Shown here one piece after another: positions 58,525-64,000 of a stretch of 64,000 nucleotides of DNA. Position 1 is the stretch's first letter; every line of letters starts with the position of its first letter. Both the position numbers and the translations under genes were made by a program. Under the pieces are notes generated by a model that did no database searches, was not told the DNA's origin, and was given only the letters and a program-made list of their open reading frames with translations. Origin of the DNA: Hymenobacter actinosclerus (lineage in GTDB: Bacteria; Bacteroidota; Bacteroidia; Cytophagales; Hymenobacteraceae); contig NZ_FOHS01000004.1 of NCBI RefSeq assembly GCF_900111515.1, positions 124,001-188,000 on the forward strand. Direction: 5' to 3'.

Positions 58525-59205
58525 ATGAATACTGTCCCCGAAACCGCGGAAATGAACGCCCCGTTGGTAACGCCGGTCAAAACGCCCGACGCCATCAAAC
58601 CCAAGCATAAGGGCTCTGCCCGCCTGTTTGAAAACCCTGTGCTGGAGCGGCTCACCCACACGCACATTGCCGGCCCGCTCACTATCTTCTTTCTGGTGGC
58701 GGCCGTGAGCCTCTACTATAGCCTGAGCCGCGGCCTGCTAACGGGCCTGTCGGCGTTCGGCCTGTTTCTGGGCGGCTGGCTGTTGTTCACGCTGGCCGAG
58801 TACCTCATGCACCGCTACGTGTACCATATTGATACCAGCACCCCCGCCCGGGCAAAGTTTCAGTACACCATGCACGGCGTGCATCACGAGTTTCCCAAAG
58901 ACAAAACCCGCCTGGCCATGCCACCCATCCTGACGGTGTTTGTGGCCTCGCTGCTGTTCTTCATCTTCCGCTTCACTTTCGGTAATGCCGGCTTTGGCAT
59001 TCTGGCTGGCTTCGTGTTCGGCTACGCGCTTTACCTGTTCGTGCACTACGCCCTGCACGTGTACGCACCGCCAAAGAACTTCCTCAAGTTCTGGTGGCAC
59101 CACCATGCCATGCACCACTACAAGCAGGAAGAAATTGCTTTCGGCGTCAGCACCACCCTCTGGGACCATATCGTGGGTACCATGCCCGCCAAGAAGGGTA
59201 AGTAG
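58525..59205 (+). CDS. Sterol desaturase/fatty-acid hydroxylase family protein
   Basis: A 226-residue membrane enzyme with four hydrophobic helices and the histidine boxes of the diiron family: HRYVYH, HGVHHEF and HHHAMHHY plus a His in the LFVHYALH stretch. Fatty-acid 2-hydroxylases and related enzymes use such sites to hydroxylate lipid acyl chains; in Bacteroidota a likely substrate is a sphingolipid or hydroxy fatty acid. The start could be the ATG at 58525 or the internal one at 58552. Confidence 0.9.
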   Translation: MNTVPETAEMNAPLVTPVKTPDAIKPKHKGSARLFENPVLERLTHTHIAGPLTIFFLVAAVSLYYSLSRGLLTGLSAFGLFLGGWLLFTLAEYLMHRYVYHIDTSTPARAKFQYTMHGVHHEFPKDKTRLAMPPILTVFVASLLFFIFRFTFGNAGFGILAGFVFGYALYLFVHYALHVYAPPKNFLKFWWHHHAMHHYKQEEIAFGVSTTLWDHIVGTMPAKKGK

Positions 59206-59236
59206 ATAATTCGAGTGCGCAGCTAGTTTTTACTTT

Positions 59237-59268
59237 AAAGCCGCTAACCCAAAAGGTAGCGGCTTTTT
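59237..59268 (+). terminator. Intrinsic terminator of the hydroxylase gene
   Basis: Stem AAAGCCGCTA / TAGCGGCTTT with TT run after it. The following 200 bases to 59480 are AT-rich and hold no gene. Confidence 0.85.
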
Positions 59269-59482
59269 GTTTGGTTGCCTAGTTATCGGCGTAACGCTTA
59301 AAACAGGAAAGAGCTTGAAAATAGAAATGTAAACATGAGGTCTTTTGTTTTGATAAAAATTGGATTGATTATATAAATAACCTCTCCATAGCTAGTTTAT
59401 ATCAAGTAAGTTATAATATTGCAATTGGTTTCGGCACAATGATTTGCCGGAGCAATTGTGATCAATACTTTCCTTTTCTGCT

Positions 59483-61798
59483 ATGAAGAAAAATTACTTG
59501 CTGTTCGTCGGACTGCTATTGGGGCTGGTACCGGCTGCGCGGGCACAATACGAGTTCAAAGACGCCGCCGATGCCAGTTCCAACGGCCTGGGCCCATATG
59601 AGCAGAGCTTCAATACGCTGAGTGGTACTGTGCCCTTCACTAACAACACGACCATACCGGGTGTATATGCGCAGGCCTTTGTCAACGGTGCTCCATACCA
59701 GCCTCTGGGTCTCCTAGCCAACGATGGTTCAAATTCTGGGGAGGGCTACTACCACTTCGGGACAGTAGGCAGCTCTGACCGGTCTTTTGGGGGGATTGCA
59801 GCCCTCAGTACAGGTACTGGCATTGGCTACGTTGGTATCCGCTTCAAAAACAGCTCCGGCAAACCTATCAAAAACCTGGAGGTGCAGTATGCCATGGAGC
59901 AGTGGTACAACTCGGGCCGCCAGGATGCTGCCTCGGTATCGGTGTCGTACCAGATGGGCGGCACGGTTGCCGACCTGCTTACTGGTACCTGGACTGATGT
60001 GCCGGAGTTGAAGGTGGATGCCCCTTCTACGGCCACTGTAATTGCCAGCCGCGACGGTAATTCGCCCTCCAATCGGCGCGTCCGCCAGACCACCATCGAA
60101 AACATTAACCTAGCTGCTGGGCAGGAGGTGATGATTCGCTGGGGCTATGCACTCAACACCAATACCAACGGCAACGGTCTGAGTATTGATGATGTAGTGG
60201 TTACACCGCAAACCAACGTGTTCTACTCAAAGGCTACCGGACAGTTGAATGTGCTGGGTTCCTGGGGCCAGAGCATAGACGGTACGGGCGTGAGCCCAAC
60301 CAGTTTCACTGCCGACAACACCACCTACTACGTGCAGGGGGCTGAAGCTGACCGCATCAGCACAACCTGGACGGTAAGCGGGGCCAACTCAAAAATTGTG
60401 GTGGGTACGGCCACCACCCCGGCCACGCTCCGGATCGAATACAATAAGAATATCAGTGGTCGCATCGACGTCAGCAACAACTCGGTGCTCCTAAATCGGC
60501 ACACTCCTACTGCCACATACGGGCCGGTGGGCTTCACGTTCGGCGCGTTGGGCCGCACTAGCACCGTCGAGTACAATAGCAATGACACGGAGCACCTTAT
60601 TCTACCAGCTCAGTACGGTAACCTGAAGGTGTCGGGAGCGGGGGGTAAGCGGCTTGCTTCCACCGTTATCGTCAATGGCAACCTGGATTTGAGCAGCTCG
60701 GCGCGCTTGGTGCTGGACAATTACTCACTCACCATCAACAAAGGAGGGAGCCTGTTGAATTCGAGCCCGACGGCTTACGTGGTGACCAACGGCAAAGGCA
60801 CGCTGCGTCAGACGGTGGCCAACTCCGGGACTGATGTATTGTTCCCGGTCGGCTCGTCGGCTACCAGCTACACGCCGGCGGCACTGCAGCAGCCCAACAG
60901 CACCACGGCCCGTAACGAGGATGTGTATGGGGTGCGCGTAATTGATAATGTATACACCACCTACGACAATGCCGGCACGGGCACGACGGTGATTAACAAG
61001 GAGAGCGTAAAGAAAACCTGGCTGGTTGATGAGGAAGTGTCGGGTAACTCCGATGTGACGATGACGCTGCAGTGGAACGCAGCCGACGAAACGCCTGCTC
61101 CCAATGCCTTCGACCGAACAAAAGCCTACATCAGCCACTATTCGGCCGGAACTTTTGACAAGCCGGCCAGTAGTGCCGCTACGACTGGCACTACTCCCAA
61201 TGCATACAAGCTGACGCAAACGGGCATTACCAGTTTTTCACCTTTCGTGGTGTCGTCGCGGCCGCGTGGGGTGCTGCCTGTTACCCTGCTTAGTTTTGGG
61301 GCCCGCCGGGCGCAGCAAGCGGTGCTATGCGAGTGGCGCACGGCCCAGGAACTCAACAACGACTACTTTATAGTGGAGCGCAGTCTGAGTGGCACCGGTT
61401 TCGTGGCCGTGGGTACAGTAACCGGACGTGGAACCACTACCACCGAGCAGCAGTATCGGTTTGTCGATCAGCAGGCTCCCACAGGTCTGGTCTACTACCG
61501 CCTGCGTCAGGTTGATACCGACGGTACGGAAACCTACTCGGCAGTTGTAACCATAAGCGCCAATGCAACAGCGGCCGACTACCTAGTGACTGTGACGCCT
61601 AACCCCGGTACAGGGCTTTACCAGTTAGTGGCCCCGGCTACGGGCCGGCCGGCCGAGATATTCAACGTGCTGGGCAGCCAAGTACAGACCGTGGCCGCTG
61701 ACGGGCGCATCAACCTGCAGGCGCAGCCGGCGGGCGTGTATCTGCTCCGTTTGTACCTGCCCGAAGGGCCCCGCTCTATTCGGATAATTAAGGAGTAG
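59483..61798 (+). CDS. Large secreted protein with T9SS type A sorting domain
   Basis: The 771-residue protein has a signal peptide (MKKNYLLFVGLLLGLVPAARA) and a long beta-rich mature part rich in Ser, Thr and Asn, typical of cell-surface adhesin-like or structural proteins. The region from about residue 590 (RPRGVLPVTLLSFGARRA) is a common precursor to the sorting domain in Hymenobacter-type proteins, and VTPNPGTGLYQLVAPATG to the end is the T9SS C-terminal domain. No enzymatic site is seen. The 277 bases upstream are AT-rich with TATAATATTGCAAT and no clear -7 box. Confidence 0.85.
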   Translation: MKKNYLLFVGLLLGLVPAARAQYEFKDAADASSNGLGPYEQSFNTLSGTVPFTNNTTIPGVYAQAFVNGAPYQPLGLLANDGSNSGEGYYHFGTVGSSDRSFGGIAALSTGTGIGYVGIRFKNSSGKPIKNLEVQYAMEQWYNSGRQDAASVSVSYQMGGTVADLLTGTWTDVPELKVDAPSTATVIASRDGNSPSNRRVRQTTIENINLAAGQEVMIRWGYALNTNTNGNGLSIDDVVVTPQTNVFYSKATGQLNVLGSWGQSIDGTGVSPTSFTADNTTYYVQGAEADRISTTWTVSGANSKIVVGTATTPATLRIEYNKNISGRIDVSNNSVLLNRHTPTATYGPVGFTFGALGRTSTVEYNSNDTEHLILPAQYGNLKVSGAGGKRLASTVIVNGNLDLSSSARLVLDNYSLTINKGGSLLNSSPTAYVVTNGKGTLRQTVANSGTDVLFPVGSSATSYTPAALQQPNSTTARNEDVYGVRVIDNVYTTYDNAGTGTTVINKESVKKTWLVDEEVSGNSDVTMTLQWNAADETPAPNAFDRTKAYISHYSAGTFDKPASSAATTGTTPNAYKLTQTGITSFSPFVVSSRPRGVLPVTLLSFGARRAQQAVLCEWRTAQELNNDYFIVERSLSGTGFVAVGTVTGRGTTTTEQQYRFVDQQAPTGLVYYRLRQVDTDGTETYSAVVTISANATAADYLVTVTPNPGTGLYQLVAPATGRPAEIFNVLGSQVQTVAADGRINLQAQPAGVYLLRLYLPEGPRSIRIIKE

Positions 61799-61816
61799 GG
61801 TGTTGCACACTCAGCC

Positions 61817-61856
61817 AACCAAAAAGGCCACCCGGTTACGGGTGGCCTTTTTGGTT
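61817..61856 (+). terminator. Intrinsic terminator of the T9SS cargo gene
   Basis: Stem AACCAAAAAGGCCACCC / GGGTGGCCTTTTTGGTT with a 6-base loop. Symmetric, so it may also serve the convergent small lipoprotein gene. Confidence 0.9.
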
Positions 61857-61873
61857 GAGCTATTGTTCAGGAG

Positions 61874-62047
61874 TTAGCCGCGCATTTTGCGGACAATAAA
61901 CCAGAGAAGCAGAACGAGCAGGAACACGCCAATCAGCCCCGTCCAGGCGCCGGCTTTGAAGATGGTGCCGATGGCGTCGCAGCTGCTGAGCGAGAAAGTC
62001 AGCAATACCAGTAGGGCCGCAGAGAGAGGAAAGCGTAGCGTATTCAT
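61874..62047 (-). CDS. Small lipoprotein with one transmembrane helix
   Basis: A 57-residue protein with a lipobox signal (MNTLRFPLSAALLVLLTFSLSSC, Cys23) followed by a short loop and a helix (TGLIGVFLLVLLLWFIV) with a basic end (RKMRG). The mature protein would be anchored by both the lipid and the helix. Similar short proteins occur across Hymenobacter-like genomes as hypotheticals. It is convergent with the T9SS cargo gene. Confidence 0.65.
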   Translation of the reverse strand: MNTLRFPLSAALLVLLTFSLSSCDAIGTIFKAGAWTGLIGVFLLVLLLWFIVRKMRG

Positions 62048-62146
62048 AAGCCAGAGAAGCGAGTAAACAGTTGGTTCCCGAGTATCCGGGTCTGGACTGA
62101 TGTACTGTGCCTGTTGGCAAAAGGTTAGTTCAACCATAACCAAAAA

Positions 62147-62188
62147 GCCACAAGGGCCGCTTATCCGTAGATAAGCGGCCCTTGTGGC
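62147..62188 (-). terminator. Intrinsic terminator of tRNA-Asn
   Basis: Perfect 19-bp stem GCCACAAGGGCCGCTTATC and its complement with a 4-base loop, followed on the reverse strand by TTTTT. It lies five bases beyond the tRNA 3' end. Confidence 0.88.
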
Positions 62189-62192
62189 GTTG

Positions 62193-62266
62193 CGCTCCCT
62201 CCTGGGCTCGAACCAGGGACCCTCTGATTAACAGTCAGATGCTCTAACCGGCTGAGCTAAGGAAGC
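62193..62266 (-). tRNA. tRNA-Asn (anticodon GTT)
   Basis: The reverse strand folds as a tRNA: acceptor stem GCTTCCT / AGGGAGC (one T-G wobble), D arm AGCTCAGCCGGTTAGAGC, anticodon arm TCTGACTGTTAATCAGA with anticodon GTT, a short variable loop, and T arm CCCTGGTTCGAGCCCAGG. Length 74 bases without CCA. A weak promoter-like pair (TTTG 62340-62343 and GAACTTTG 62310-62317 on the reverse strand) lies upstream. Confidence 0.95.
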
Positions 62267-62361
62267 GGTTATGGCGGCGTTTTCTGCCGTTGCTGGTGCA
62301 ATATTAAGGCAAAGTTCGGGAAGCACCAAACCCGGCTTTCAAAAAAATGGAGGTTATTTTT

Positions 62362-62805
62362 CTAGTTCGTGATTGTCAGGGTATTGCCCGAGAGGGCGGT
62401 GCTGTAGCGGCGCAGCGGCAGCGTGGCCGGACCGCCCTGGGGTTGGCCGGTAAAGCCAAACTGCGACTGGCAGCAGGGGTCGAAGAGGCGCAGATAGGGC
62501 TCGATGCGCACCCGGGCGCAGGTGTCCTGGGGCTGATAGGGGCAGGTGCGGTCGAAGGCCAGGTAGGAACCGGCGTTCTGGCGCACTACAATCAGGCCCC
62601 GCAGGCCGCCTTTATGGTACACGGCTCCGTTGTCGAAGCGCAGGGCACTGTTCTGCTGATCGGTCAGGAACAGCACCTCGTTTACAATGGTCAGCGGAAT
62701 CTGGGGCTGGGCGCTGCTGCCCGAGTTGCAGGCGGCCACGCCCAACGCAGTGGCGGCCAGCGCGCAAAAACCAAGGAAACGGGAAGAAGCCGGTACAAAA
62801 CGCAT
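62362..62805 (-). CDS. Rieske-like lipoprotein with altered cluster ligands
   Basis: A 147-residue lipoprotein (lipobox LGVAAC, Cys26). The C-terminal half has the Rieske pattern: a first loop RTCPY (88-90), a second loop DPCCQSQF, then GQPQGGPATLPLRRYSTALSGNTLTI, which is the typical end of Rieske domains. In place of the ligands Cys-x-His and Cys-x-x-His it has Cys88-x-Tyr90 and Asp109-Pro-Cys111-Cys112, so a standard 2Fe-2S cluster cannot form. It is probably a structural relative with another role. A longer upstream frame is discarded in favour of the ATG at 62805. Confidence 0.7.
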   Translation of the reverse strand: MRFVPASSRFLGFCALAATALGVAACNSGSSAQPQIPLTIVNEVLFLTDQQNSALRFDNGAVYHKGGLRGLIVVRQNAGSYLAFDRTCPYQPQDTCARVRIEPYLRLFDPCCQSQFGFTGQPQGGPATLPLRRYSTALSGNTLTITN

Positions 62806-62876
62806 ACAGCAAAACGAAGAATTGAGCCTTGGCACTGCCAACGCATCTCGGTGTCGGATAGTGCTTAGGCGTCGCC

Positions 62877-63779
62877 TTAGTCCTTGGCCGGCTTGGCGGC
62901 GGGATACGCGTAGAAGCCCCGGCCCGATTTGCGGCCGTGGTGGCCGGCATCTACCTTCTGCTGCTGCAGGCGGCTGGGCCGGAACTTGGCGTCGAAATGA
63001 AATGCCTCGTACATGGCCGACGTGACCAGGTAGTTGCTGTCGACGCCGATCAGGTCCATGAGGCGGAAGGGGCCCATTCGGAAGCCGGCCGACTCCAGCA
63101 GCTCATCAATCACCTCCAGCGGGGCCACTTGCTCCTCGGCCAGCTTCAGGCCCTCCACGTAGTAGTGCCGCGCCACCCGGTTCACGATGAAGCCGGGCGC
63201 ATCGGCAGCCCGCACCGGGCGCTTGCCCAGGCGCTCGGCCAGCGCGAATACCGCGTCGGCCACGGCGGGCGCGGTGGCTACGCCGCTGATAACTTCCACC
63301 AGCTTCATGATGGGGGCCGGGTTGAAGAAGTGCATGCCCACCACCCGCTCGGGGTTCGGGATGCCCGCCGCCAGCCGGGTAATGGGCAACGACGAGGTGT
63401 TGGAGGCGAAAATGCTCGTCGCCGGGTTCTGCCCGGCCAGCTGCCGGAACAGCTGCTGCTTCACATCTAGCCGCTCCACCACGGCTTCCACTATCAGTTC
63501 GGCCCGCACCTCGGCCAGCTGGTCGGTGAGCGTGAGGCGGGCCAGCGCGGCGTCGCGCTCCGCCGGGCTCAGCTTCTGCTTTTCTACCAGCTTCCCCAGC
63601 CCCGCCGCAATGGCCTGCCGGGCCTTGGGCAGCATGTCGGCGTTGATGTCGAACAGGATGGTGGGCAGCCCGTGCTGCACGCACACCTGCGCAATGCCCA
63701 GCCCCATTGTGCCCGCGCCCACCACGGCCACCGTTTCTATCTTATAAGGCTGGCTGGCGGCGGGAATGGGGGAGGGCAT
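62877..63779 (-). CDS. 3-hydroxybutyryl/3-hydroxyacyl-CoA dehydrogenase
   Basis: A 300-residue NAD-dependent enzyme. The Rossmann motif VAVVGAGTMGLGIAQV (about 17-32), the catalytic His in GMHFFNPAPIMKLVEVI, and the C-terminal helical domain (GPFRLMDLIGVDSNYLVTSAMYE, HGRKSGRGFYAY) follow the family. It interconverts 3-hydroxyacyl-CoA and 3-oxoacyl-CoA in beta-oxidation or in butyrate and hydroxybutyrate metabolism. It lies upstream of the Rieske-like gene and downstream of pheS, all on the same strand. Confidence 0.93.
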   Translation of the reverse strand: MPSPIPAASQPYKIETVAVVGAGTMGLGIAQVCVQHGLPTILFDINADMLPKARQAIAAGLGKLVEKQKLSPAERDAALARLTLTDQLAEVRAELIVEAVVERLDVKQQLFRQLAGQNPATSIFASNTSSLPITRLAAGIPNPERVVGMHFFNPAPIMKLVEVISGVATAPAVADAVFALAERLGKRPVRAADAPGFIVNRVARHYYVEGLKLAEEQVAPLEVIDELLESAGFRMGPFRLMDLIGVDSNYLVTSAMYEAFHFDAKFRPSRLQQQKVDAGHHGRKSGRGFYAYPAAKPAKD

Positions 63780-63879
63780 AGTAGTTAGACGAAAGGGGTT
63801 AGCCGAAAGGAAAGACGATAGGCGAAAAAGACCAATAAAAAAATCAGCGCAATCAGGTTAATCAGCGCAAATCAGCGAT

Positions 63880-64000
<121 letters not shown>

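Overview
The window is high-GC chromosomal DNA from a member of the Bacteroidota, most likely a Hymenobacter-like cytophagalean. The evidence is a set of Bacteroidota hallmarks: three secreted proteins ending in type IX secretion (T9SS) sorting domains, many TAnnTTTG-type -7 promoter boxes, SPII lipoproteins, a folP-cdaA operon, the small ribosome-linked genes rpmG and DUF4295 beside ftsY and rimO, and the bacillithiol enzyme BshC. No phage, transposase, plasmid or CRISPR locus is visible. The species is inference only.

Layout. 0-7.6 kb: a truncated TonB-domain protein, a WG-repeat protein, a phytanoyl-CoA dioxygenase-like enzyme, two SDR oxidoreductases, a PAP2-like phosphatase, an M20 amidohydrolase and an ATP-grasp enzyme. 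7.8-16.2 kb: secreted and envelope genes (M4 metallopeptidase with T9SS tail, beta-barrel protein, TPR protein, alpha/beta hydrolase, O6-alkylguanine methyltransferase, PA14/ricin-type protein with T9SS tail). 16.2-27.8 kb: PLD-like protein, clan-A glycosidase-like protein, cation diffusion facilitator, APC permease, a toxin-antitoxin-like pair, hemB, three lipoproteins, rocD, ridA, rpmB. 28-42.5 kb: M24 peptidase, thioesterase, mnmD, a stand-alone MreB-like fragment, DUF2157/GDYXXLXY pair, ExbD, 5-FCL, bshC, rimO, ftsY, DUF4295, rpmG. 42.7-64 kb: rlmN, YihY protein, lipoproteins, threonine catabolism genes (tdh, kbl) flanking a BLUF photoreceptor and a patatin, the folP-cdaA operon, a DoxX-type protein, an ABC permease, aroK, a fatty-acid hydroxylase, a third T9SS cargo, tRNA-Asn, a Rieske-like lipoprotein, a 3-hydroxyacyl-CoA dehydrogenase and the 3' end of pheS.

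Genes that plausibly work together: tdh and kbl (threonine to glycine plus acetyl-CoA), folP and cdaA (folate synthesis and c-di-AMP signalling in one overlapping operon), rpmG-DUF4295 with ftsY and rimO nearby (ribosome and membrane targeting), DUF2157-GDYXXLXY (overlapping membrane pair), and ridA with DUF5522 (overlapping).

The most striking non-coding feature is the density of intergenic palindromic elements. Ten belong to one family with GTCATnCTGAGC-like ends, three belong to a second family with GTAGAGACGC ends, and one is a long CCTCACCCCC-type palindrome. One element of the first family is split by one of the second, and several genes take their stop codon from an element or a tandem repeat. 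The clearest protein oddities are the MreB-like fragment without an ATP-binding motif, a Rieske-like lipoprotein that has lost both histidine ligands, and two housekeeping genes whose -7 box lies only four bases before the start codon.
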